DNA of 6,749 nucleotides from Clostridiaceae bacterium. Its GTDB lineage: Bacteria; Bacillota_A; Clostridia; Clostridiales; Clostridiaceae. Both the position numbers and the translations under genes were made by a program. The stretch covers positions 1 to 6,749 of the forward strand of contig JAQSXU010000178.1 of assembly GCA_029256485.1 (NCBI GenBank), given 5' to 3'. Positions 1 through 6,047 of the stretch are shown here, one piece after another. How positions within the stretch are numbered: position 1 is the first letter of the stretch; every line of letters starts with the position of its first letter. The notes beneath the pieces are model-generated. The model was not told where the DNA came from, ran no database searches, and saw nothing but the letters and a program-made list of their open reading frames with translations.

Positions 1-858
1 GCCCCAGTCCTGTTTATGTATTGTTACCTTACTTGACTTGGATCTATCATAATATAACAAATATCCTGATTTTAAATTGTAATTATTATCAAATCCATAG
101 ATATATGTTTCAAAGCTTATTATGGTTCCATCCTTTTCAAACTTAATATCTACACTGTTTGTCATCAAATTAGGTTCGGTTTTTTCCTTATCCTTTAGTA
201 TATTGATTATACCCTGGAGCTTCAATGTATACAGGTTCATATCCTGCAGCTTGGACTTTTTGTCAGTTTTTAACTCATTGATCTTCCAGGCTAAATCCCC
301 ATTAAAATTAACTGCACAGGTACCAACGTAATAAATTCCGCATGCAGTAACAATCACAAAGGCTAAAGCACTCAGTTTCTTGTATGTTCTCCTTACAGGT
401 TTATATTCTTGTAGATAATCCTTCATTTCACCTGAAGCTTCTTTTGAAATTGGAAGAAAGCTTCTGTCATTGAAAAACAGGAAGTACCACTTTCTGTTTT
501 CCTTCACCTTTGTTAAACTGTCCCATGGATATATAATCTTATCAGCATATTCATCCGTCTCTATGGCTAATTTATCATTATCAACCATAATCCTTCCTGT
601 GTTATAAAAGAAACTGTTTTTCATATGGGTATGACAAGTAACACAAATGTTTATAAGGATTAACAGCAATATAAAACTTACTCCTAAAAATAAAGGAACA
701 TTTCTTTTCAGCTGTCCTACTTTCGCAACAGAGTATAAAATTCTCCACGCAATGCAGTACAATACCAGCATTATTATTGTCCTGATATTTCCAAATAAAA
801 GTTCCCTTAAAACAAGGCTTCTGTATTTTCTTTTGGTTAATTTGTTTTCAATTATCAT
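1..858 (-). CDS. YcxB-like three-helix membrane protein (3' end beyond window)
   Basis: This open frame gives 286 codons without a stop from the ATG at 858 to the left edge, so the C-terminus is missing. Hydrophobic segments lie at about residues 26-45, 54-75 and 162-181. Between the second and third is a soluble stretch (about 85-150) with the pattern of YcxB-like domains: an NDKLAIETDEYADKIIYPWD strand pattern, a charged turn, then a YFLFFNDRSFLPISK segment. The part after the third helix (from about 186) is polar and probably outside the membrane. The start is supported by AGAGG 8 nt upstream (AAGAGG, then TAAATATT, then ATG). The cellular role of YcxB-like proteins is not established, and I infer none. 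It lies downstream of a hairpin that should isolate it from the diguanylate cyclase gene, so it is probably not part of the sugar operon. The gene call is firm; the family assignment rests on motif resemblance only. Confidence 0.8.
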   Translation of the reverse strand, partial: MIIENKLTKRKYRSLVLRELLFGNIRTIIMLVLYCIAWRILYSVAKVGQLKRNVPLFLGVSFILLLILINICVTCHTHMKNSFFYNTGRIMVDNDKLAIETDEYADKIIYPWDSLTKVKENRKWYFLFFNDRSFLPISKEASGEMKDYLQEYKPVRRTYKKLSALAFVIVTACGIYYVGTCAVNFNGDLAWKINELKTDKKSKLQDMNLYTLKLQGIINILKDKEKTEPNLMTNSVDIKFEKDGTIISFETYIYGFDNNYNLKSGYLLYYDRSKSSKVTIHKQDWG

Positions 859-874
859 AAATATTTACCTCTTT

Positions 875-1009
875 TCAATTATGAATACCTTTAAGCTTAT
901 CCGCATACTGAATTTTCACTTCAGAATATTCAGATGGTTTTTCTATAAGTATATCACTATCCATATTTTTAAGGTATTTATCAAGAAAGCAGCAATCCAG
1001 AGAATTATT
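875..1009 (-). pseudogene. Possible 3' remnant of a lost gene (44 open codons)
   Basis: The frame is open from just after a TAA at 1012-1010 to a TGA at 877-875. About two thirds of the codons begin with a purine, and the translation looks like protein (for example DKYLKNMDSDILIEK, then KIQYADKLKGIHN at the end). The only internal ATG (964-962) would give 29 residues and has no Shine-Dalgarno before it. The TGA is followed directly by the AGAGG that serves the next gene, which is how two neighbouring genes in an operon normally meet. The best reading is the C-terminal tail of a gene whose body has been deleted. The tail loosely resembles the ends of WYL-domain regulators, but this is too short to assign. 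Chance reading through a promoter region is the alternative. Confidence 0.33.
948..956 (-). promoter_or_regulatory. Candidate extended -10 promoter for the YcxB-like gene
   Basis: On the minus strand this reads TGATATACT, an extended -10 arrangement (TGn followed by TATACT, five of six matches to TATAAT). There is no good -35 at 16-18 bp; a TTGATA is present but 25 bp upstream, which is too far. A promoter is expected somewhere here because the hairpin at 986-1028 should stop transcripts from upstream. In DNA this AT-rich such a match is weak evidence. It also overlaps the possible gene remnant. Confidence 0.22.
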
Positions 1010-1028
1010 TTACCCTGATTGCTGCTTT
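986..1028 (-). terminator. Perfect 12-bp hairpin, probable terminator of the GGDEF gene
   Basis: AAAGCAGCAATC at 986-997 and GATTGCTGCTTT at 1017-1028 are perfect reverse complements separated by 19 nt. Read on the minus strand, the hairpin begins 22 nt after the stop of the diguanylate cyclase gene, and its 3' arm runs into TTTCTT, a short interrupted U-tract. On the plus strand the tail is TTTTT followed by AG. It could therefore work in either direction, but no plus-strand gene is visible to need it. The loop is longer than in most intrinsic terminators, so efficiency may be moderate. Confidence 0.6.
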
Positions 1029-1050
1029 TTAGTATTATAATCTTGCATAT

Positions 1051-1743
1051 TTATAAATCCACACATGCATCTAAAAATGCCACTGAATTTTTATTAGTCT
1101 TCGCCTTATATAACGCTTTATCAGCTAAGTCTATAAACGCATTTATATCTATTTTATCCTCAACTGAAGTAATCCCTATACTAACAGTAACTTTAAAAAG
1201 AATATTATTATAAAAAAAATCATGGCTATGTATATTACTTCTAATTCTATCTGCAACATTAAATGCATCTTTTGTATTAGCTCCAGGAAGAGTTATAACA
1301 AATTCATCGCCACCCCATCTAGTAGCTATATCATTAGCTCTAATATTATATTTTAAAATATTTGACAGCTGTTTTAAAATTTCATCCCCTGCAATATGAC
1401 CATATTTATCATTAATATTCTTAAAGTTATCTAGATCTATTATTAGCAGAGAAATATATGACTGCTTTTTTTTCAGTTTTTCCATTGAATCAGATATGCT
1501 GGCATAAAAAAAGTCTCTGTTGTTCAATTGGGTTAAAGTATCTATATACATAGATTTATGAAAAGAACGTGTTATTTTTCCAAGCTTATATATAAAGATA
1601 ATATCAATACATCCTGATAATAGCCATATTAGCAGCATTGGATAATTTGGTAAGTATGCTGTAACTATATATCCTAATATATGTAATAATATTATGAATA
1701 CTGATGATATTATTGGAAAAAACTTAATAAAAAGACTATTCAT
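1051..1743 (-). CDS. Membrane-anchored diguanylate cyclase (GGDEF domain)
   Basis: The predicted 230-residue protein makes cyclic di-GMP from two GTP. Two membrane helices (about residues 8-29 and 34-54) form a very short N-terminal anchor with no recognisable sensor domain, followed by a GGDEF domain from about 65. The domain looks catalytically intact: DLDNFKNINDKYGH at about 103-116 supplies the metal-binding Asp and guanine contacts, RWGGDEF places GGDEF at 144-148, and VSIGIT and DKALYKAK follow. RAND at 135-138, five residues before the GGDEF, matches the RxxD inhibitory site, so product feedback is likely. I chose the ATG at 1743 because AGGGGTG lies 6 nt upstream; an in-frame TTG at 1782 would add 13 residues but has no ribosome binding site. 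It lies 67 nt after the alpha-glucosidase gene on the same strand with no terminator between, so partial co-transcription with the sugar operon is possible. The input signal is unknown. Confidence 0.94.
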   Translation of the reverse strand: MNSLFIKFFPIISSVFIILLHILGYIVTAYLPNYPMLLIWLLSGCIDIIFIYKLGKITRSFHKSMYIDTLTQLNNRDFFYASISDSMEKLKKKQSYISLLIIDLDNFKNINDKYGHIAGDEILKQLSNILKYNIRANDIATRWGGDEFVITLPGANTKDAFNVADRIRSNIHSHDFFYNNILFKVTVSIGITSVEDKIDINAFIDLADKALYKAKTNKNSVAFLDACVDL

Positions 1744-1747
1744 TAGT

Positions 1748-1795
1748 AACACCCCTGGTAATATATACGTAGGTTGTGTCAAATATAGGGGAGTT
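1748..1795 (-). repeat. Imperfect inverted repeat covering the GGDEF gene's Shine-Dalgarno
   Basis: On the minus strand AACTCCCCT (1795-1787) can pair with AGGGGTGTT (1756-1748), eight of nine positions matching around one U-U mismatch, with a 30-nt AT-rich loop. The 3' arm is the Shine-Dalgarno AGGGGTG (1756-1750), placed 6 nt before the ATG at 1743. If the structure forms in mRNA it would hide the ribosome binding site and lower translation of the cyclase. The pairing is seen in the sequence; the regulatory effect is inferred. It is not followed by a U-tract and so is unlikely to be a terminator. Confidence 0.35.
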
Positions 1796-1810
1796 TAGAA
1801 GTAATTTTTA

Positions 1811-3487
1811 TTAACTAAATCGTAACTTATATACTCTTGCTTCATAAGGTCTTAACCAAATACTGTCAATACAGCTATTTTCAACTTCATAATTACTTAT
1901 TAATAATTCTGCTTCTTTAGAATGAATATGTTCTGGCAGCTTAAACTCAACTTTTTTATCAAAGAAATTAAGTATAACAAGTACACTTTCATTATTAAGA
2001 TTTCTTATATATGCAAAAATATTTTCATGGTCCTTATATAGCAGTTTTACATCTCCATAAACTATTACATCATGCTGTTTTCTCAGCTTAATTAACTTTT
2101 CATAGTAATAAAATATTGAGTTTTTATCCTTTAATGCATTATTTACATTTATTTCTTTATAATTTGGATTTACTTTAATCCATGGCTTTCCTGTGGTAAA
2201 GCCTGCGTTTTCCGATTCATCCCACTGCATTGGGGTTCTGGCATTGTCCCTGCCCTTAGCATATATTGCTTTCATTAAATCTTCTTTATTCATACCCTTT
2301 GAAACTTTTTCATTAAACATATTAATAATCTCTATGTCTTTATACTCGGATATATCAAATTCCACATTTGTCATGCCTATTTCTTCACCCTGATAAATAT
2401 ATGGAGTTCCCTGCCAGGTATGAAGAAGAGTTGCCAGCATTTCAGCTGACTGTACCCTGTATTCTTTATCATTGCCAAACCTGGATACCATTCTGGGCTG
2501 ATCATGATTATTTAGGAATAATGAATTCCAGCCTTGTTCTTTTAAGGCTTCATACCATTTATACATTATACTTTTAAAGGTTGTCAGCTTCCATGGCTTT
2601 AAGTCCCACTTTTCATTACCTGAATCTATGTCCATAAGTTCAAACTGAAACAGCATATTTAATTCTTTTCTATGTTCATTTACATAGAGTTTAGCTGTTT
2701 CACAATCAACTCCCGGAGTTTCCCCAACAGTCATAATATCATATTTACTTAAAACCTGTCTGTTCATGTCCTGTAAATACTCATGTACTCTTGGCCCGTT
2801 AGCAAATAAGGGGAAGCCATTTCCATAAAGATCTTTTTCTCCTTTATGTCCATCCGGAAGTTCCTGAATCTTTGATATAAGATTTATTACATCCATCCTG
2901 AAACCGTCTATTCCTTTGTCAAACCAGAACTTCATCATATTATAAACTTCATTTCTAAGTTTCTCATTGTCCCAGTTTAAATCCGGCTGTTTTTTAGAGA
3001 AAAGATGAAGATAATATTCCTCTGTAGTTTCATCATATTGCCAAGCAGAACCGCTGAAAAAGGATCCCCAGTTGTTTGGAGGATTTCCATGTGTGCCCTT
3101 TCTCCATATATAATAATCTCTATATGGATTATCCTTTGATTTCCTGCTTTCAGCAAACCATTTATGTTCATCTGAAGAATGGTTCACAACCAGATCCATC
3201 ACAAGTTTAATATTCCTTTTATGCATTTCTGCCAAAAGCTCATTAAAATCATCCATTGTACCAAATTCATCCATAATATTTCTATAGTCGCTTATGTCAT
3301 AACCATTATCATCATTTGGAGACTTATAAATTGGGCACAGCCATATTATATCCGCTCCTAATTCTTTAATATAATCTAACTTTTCTACTATTCCCTTTAG
3401 ATCACCAATTCCATCTCCGTTAGAATCCTTAAAACTTCTAGGATATATTTGATAGACTACTCCTTCTTTCCACCATTTTTTATTCAT
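1811..3487 (-). CDS. GH13 oligo-1,6-glucosidase (alpha-glucosidase)
   Basis: This 558-residue protein is full length for the GH13 oligo-1,6-glucosidase group, which removes glucose from the non-reducing ends of isomaltooligosaccharides. Conserved GH13 regions are intact: DLVVNHSSDEH (98-108), QPDLNW (167-172), GFRMDVIN (195-202) with nucleophile Asp199, VGE with acid/base Glu256, and NNHDQPR (326-332) with transition-state stabiliser Asp329. DSNGDGIGD (21-29) is the usual calcium-binding loop. Val200, directly after the nucleophile, is the residue known to favour alpha-1,6 over alpha-1,4 linkages in Bacillus oligo-1,6-glucosidase. There is no signal peptide, so it acts in the cytoplasm. The ATG has AGGAAGGAG 7 nt upstream. 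It begins 21 nt after the GH66 gene and is the last clear member of the uptake operon. Trehalose-6-phosphate hydrolase is a related possibility, but the Val200 and the neighbouring GH66 argue for isomaltooligosaccharides. Confidence 0.93.
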   Translation of the reverse strand: MNKKWWKEGVVYQIYPRSFKDSNGDGIGDLKGIVEKLDYIKELGADIIWLCPIYKSPNDDNGYDISDYRNIMDEFGTMDDFNELLAEMHKRNIKLVMDLVVNHSSDEHKWFAESRKSKDNPYRDYYIWRKGTHGNPPNNWGSFFSGSAWQYDETTEEYYLHLFSKKQPDLNWDNEKLRNEVYNMMKFWFDKGIDGFRMDVINLISKIQELPDGHKGEKDLYGNGFPLFANGPRVHEYLQDMNRQVLSKYDIMTVGETPGVDCETAKLYVNEHRKELNMLFQFELMDIDSGNEKWDLKPWKLTTFKSIMYKWYEALKEQGWNSLFLNNHDQPRMVSRFGNDKEYRVQSAEMLATLLHTWQGTPYIYQGEEIGMTNVEFDISEYKDIEIINMFNEKVSKGMNKEDLMKAIYAKGRDNARTPMQWDESENAGFTTGKPWIKVNPNYKEINVNNALKDKNSIFYYYEKLIKLRKQHDVIVYGDVKLLYKDHENIFAYIRNLNNESVLVILNFFDKKVEFKLPEHIHSKEAELLISNYEVENSCIDSIWLRPYEARVYKLRFS

Positions 3488-3508
3488 AATTCTGCTCCTT
3501 CCTATAAG

Positions 3509-5206
3509 CTAATTATAAAATTCAATAGCCACCATAGTCCAAATTTTCAGCTCATTGACTTTTAACTTTAATCTTTTTCCTCTTATTCCATTTACTATCT
3601 CATAATCTACTGATAAAGGGCATCCGCTTTCTCTGTCCGGTGAAGCAGTAATTACACTCTTTACATCATATTCAACAGCCATGTCAATAAAAATATCCTT
3701 AATTACTGTGGGAGTATTCTTTCCTTTATTCCAGTAATCTTCTTCATTACCCAGTAGATTTACTAAATTTATCACTTTAAATTTTGGATTTTCTTTTACC
3801 ATTATCCACACTTTGTTTGGTTCTCCATAGGTGCTGTACTCTATATTTTCGAATATATATTCCATGTTATCCCCTTGTAAATGGGTCATTGATACATCTC
3901 TTAATTCATCATTATATAAAAGATTCATATATCGAATTTGAAAATCATAATATTTTCTCATTTTATTAAAAAAATTATTACTAATAGTTGAATAGTCTGC
4001 ATAATATCCCTGAGTTAATATTCCATTTTTTTCACCATGAATCAGATGATATGCACCATTGGAAAATATCACAGCTGTGATAATTAATGCGGAAATTTCA
4101 GCTTTTTCATTTTCCTCTTTAAATGGGCTTAAATATGCTGCCAGAATAACTGGTTTATTATCACTGAGATACTTAGCCCATGTAATTATTTCTTTGATAT
4201 GGTGATATCTTTCATAAGGAGGCCAAACCTCAATATACATTGCTTCCTGTTTACATTTGGCCACTGTATCTAAAGGCCAGTTACCTACATTATTAAAAAT
4301 TATACATACGTCATCTTTAACCTGTTGTAATGCTTCCTTGGTATGATTAATTAATGATGGGAATAAATATTCTAAATTCTCAACCTTATTAATTCCATTT
4401 AATTTTGATATTGCTGTTTTTGGAAATCCATAAGTATCCATATGAATTCCGTCAAAATTTCCTTTCTCCACTGCATCTTTATACTGCTGAATAATATGCC
4501 AGTGCCATGGACACTGTTCAGATATATTCATTATTTGAAATATGTTAATAAAATTTATGGGTTCATTATTGCTATAGTACAAACCGAAATCCTTATTTTT
4601 TTCATAAAATTCCTTACTGGCAGCATAAACTGCTCCATATGCTATAGCCTTCATGCCATATTTATGGCAGGCTTCAACCTTTTCCTTTACTACATTAAAG
4701 CTGAGTTTTCTTCCCATTAAATCCGTAAATTCCGCTTCAGGTGGTATTAATTTATCATGCCTGTACATCCAGTCATAAAACTGAATTAAATTTAAATGAA
4801 GCTTTCTTAAGTTCTTCACATCCTCCAGATTTCCAATTTCTTTAGAATTAAAATCACTTAAGAATCCATATCTTGTAGATTTCTTATAAGAAGAAACCAC
4901 ATCAAAGGAACTGGATATAACTTCACATAATTCATCCTTAACACTAATATATACATCAACTCCAAACCCTTTAAAATCGCAGTTTTGTGGTGGAATTGAA
5001 AAATTTACTATCTTATTTTCTCCTCTTAATAGGGAAAACTTAATTTTTATATTTTCCTTTACTTCTGTTAAATACATGACTTTTATATCACAGTCTAAAA
5101 TAACATTATCTTCATTATTATTACATAATTCCATTTCCATACTAATAGCTTGGTTTTTTAAGAATTGCGCCTTTACAGGATACAAATCAAGTACGTGCTT
5201 TCCCAT
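3509..5206 (-). CDS. Cytoplasmic GH66-family alpha-1,6-glucanase (dextranase type)
   Basis: This 565-residue protein has the layout of glycoside hydrolase family 66 (dextranases and cycloisomaltooligosaccharide glucanotransferases): an N-terminal beta-sandwich (about 1-108), a TIM-barrel (about 112-440) and a C-terminal beta domain (about 445-565). YDWMYRHDKLIPP (144-156) and YYDFQIRYMNLL (419-430) look like family motifs. GIHMDTYG (253-260) supplies the expected nucleophile Asp257, and YIEVWPP (324-330) the acid/base Glu326; their 69-residue spacing is close to that in characterised dextranases. There is no signal peptide or cell-wall anchor, unlike typical secreted family members, so it should cleave imported alpha-1,6-glucans inside the cell. 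I see no room for the carbohydrate-binding insert that CITases carry within the barrel, which favours hydrolysis over cyclisation. The ATG at 5206 lies 4 nt after the permease stop, with AAAGGA formed by the permease's last codons, so translation is probably coupled. Exact product specificity is uncertain. Confidence 0.85.
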   Translation of the reverse strand: MGKHVLDLYPVKAQFLKNQAISMEMELCNNNEDNVILDCDIKVMYLTEVKENIKIKFSLLRGENKIVNFSIPPQNCDFKGFGVDVYISVKDELCEVISSSFDVVSSYKKSTRYGFLSDFNSKEIGNLEDVKNLRKLHLNLIQFYDWMYRHDKLIPPEAEFTDLMGRKLSFNVVKEKVEACHKYGMKAIAYGAVYAASKEFYEKNKDFGLYYSNNEPINFINIFQIMNISEQCPWHWHIIQQYKDAVEKGNFDGIHMDTYGFPKTAISKLNGINKVENLEYLFPSLINHTKEALQQVKDDVCIIFNNVGNWPLDTVAKCKQEAMYIEVWPPYERYHHIKEIITWAKYLSDNKPVILAAYLSPFKEENEKAEISALIITAVIFSNGAYHLIHGEKNGILTQGYYADYSTISNNFFNKMRKYYDFQIRYMNLLYNDELRDVSMTHLQGDNMEYIFENIEYSTYGEPNKVWIMVKENPKFKVINLVNLLGNEEDYWNKGKNTPTVIKDIFIDMAVEYDVKSVITASPDRESGCPLSVDYEIVNGIRGKRLKLKVNELKIWTMVAIEFYN

Positions 5207-5210
5207 GTTA

Positions 5211-5222
5211 TCATCCTTTCAC
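5211..5222 (-). promoter_or_regulatory. Shine-Dalgarno of the GH66 gene inside the permease stop region
   Basis: The final permease codons and stop, GTG AAA GGA TGA, contain AAAGGA, which serves as the ribosome binding site for the ATG at 5206. A ribosome finishing the permease would therefore end on the initiation site of the glycosidase. This fixes the GH66 start and implies matched translation of transporter and enzyme. Confidence 0.6.
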
Positions 5223-6032
5223 TGATCCAGCTGTTATTCCTTTTATAAAATATTTTTGAAATACAATAAATGTAATTATAGCCGGCGCTACACCTATAAC
5301 AGCAGAAGCTGCCATCAAATTCCACTTAGCCCCATATTGCTGAAAGAACATGGAAATTGCCAATGGAATTGTTCTCTTTGCCTGACTTTGAAGAAAAAAT
5401 GTTGCTTGTGCATAGTTATTCCATACTCCAAGTCCGTTAATAATTACCACAGCAGATGTTACAGGCTTTAATAATGGAAAAGTAACCCTCCAAAATGCAC
5501 TGAATTTTGTACATCCATCTATAACTGCTGCCTCCTCTATTTCCATTGGCAGAGATTTTATAAAATTTGTATATAAAAATACTGAAAAGGGAAGAGCATT
5601 GGTAGCACAAACCAATATCATTGCCCAATAAGTATTTATTCCTCCTATTGAATGCATTAAACTATACAGTGGTACAGTATTAATTATCCCTGGTATCATC
5701 ATACATACTAGCAGTAAATTAAATATAAAAATATGAAACCTGTTATTAAGACGGGCTATGGCATATCCTGCACAGCTTGCAAATAATACAATGACAATTA
5801 CAGCACCAACTGTAATTATTAAGGAATTAATGATTGCTACTCCAATATTAGATTTAGTCCATGCCTCATGGAAGTTATCAAAGTACATGTCAGGCATAAA
5901 TTTTAATTTTCCTGAAAGGCTGGTTGAAGGTGGATTAAATGCTAAAACTAAAAGCACATAAAATGGCATTATAGATACTATTGATATCATTGATATTATG
6001 ATAAATTTACAGACTTTTCTTATATTTTTCAT
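5211..6032 (-). CDS. Sugar ABC transporter permease, MalG/UgpE type
   Basis: This complete 273-residue inner-membrane protein is the second permease of a carbohydrate uptake ABC transporter of the CUT1 class. Six membrane helices are expected at about 10-32, 67-88, 103-125, 135-155, 188-208 and 238-262. Between the fourth and fifth lies the EAA loop (about 164-190: EIEEAAVIDGCTKFSAFWRV and on to PLLKP), the site where the ATPase docks. The ending FIKGITAGSVKG is typical of this subfamily. The start has a perfect AAGGAGG 7 nt upstream that overlaps the stop codon of the preceding permease (TAAGGAGG). It pairs with the MalF-type protein upstream and is followed after 4 nt by the GH66 gene. The substrate is not readable from the permease itself; the linked alpha-1,6-glucosidases suggest isomaltooligosaccharides. 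No ATPase gene is visible, and CUT1 systems of Firmicutes often share one encoded elsewhere. Confidence 0.95.
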   Translation of the reverse strand: MKNIRKVCKFIIISMISIVSIMPFYVLLVLAFNPPSTSLSGKLKFMPDMYFDNFHEAWTKSNIGVAIINSLIITVGAVIVIVLFASCAGYAIARLNNRFHIFIFNLLLVCMMIPGIINTVPLYSLMHSIGGINTYWAMILVCATNALPFSVFLYTNFIKSLPMEIEEAAVIDGCTKFSAFWRVTFPLLKPVTSAVVIINGLGVWNNYAQATFFLQSQAKRTIPLAISMFFQQYGAKWNLMAASAVIGVAPAIITFIVFQKYFIKGITAGSVKG

Positions 6033-6039
6033 TTTACTG

Positions 6040-6047
6040 CCTCCTTA
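6040..6047 (-). promoter_or_regulatory. Perfect Shine-Dalgarno overlapping the upstream stop codon
   Basis: The minus strand reads TAAGGAGG, in which the stop codon TAA of the first permease shares two bases with AAGGAGG, 7 nt before the ATG at 6032. This is a coupled arrangement that would keep the two permease subunits in balance. Confidence 0.6.

Noticed and set aside
647..1213. Plus-strand open frames across the left-hand region
   Set aside because: They lack ribosome binding sites and known motifs, and they mirror the minus-strand coding frames and terminator.
1744..1782. Longer GGDEF start at an in-frame TTG (1782), adding 13 residues
   Set aside because: No Shine-Dalgarno precedes it, while the ATG at 1743 has AGGGGTG at good spacing.
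1758..1783. TTGACA (-35 consensus) before the GGDEF gene as a dedicated promoter
   Set aside because: No acceptable -10 at 16-18 bp; the only TATATT is about 11 bp away.
1744..1810. c-di-GMP riboswitch before the GGDEF gene
   Set aside because: The gap is only 67 nt and shows none of the conserved GEMM core; it is too short for an aptamer.
2193..2577. Plus-strand open frames inside the GH13 gene, and similar ones inside GH66 and the permeases
   Set aside because: They are antisense shadows of strongly supported genes, with no start signals of their own.
3488..3508. Catabolite-response (cre) site or promoter between GH66 and GH13
   Set aside because: The 21-nt gap holds only the ribosome binding site; no cre-like palindrome is visible.
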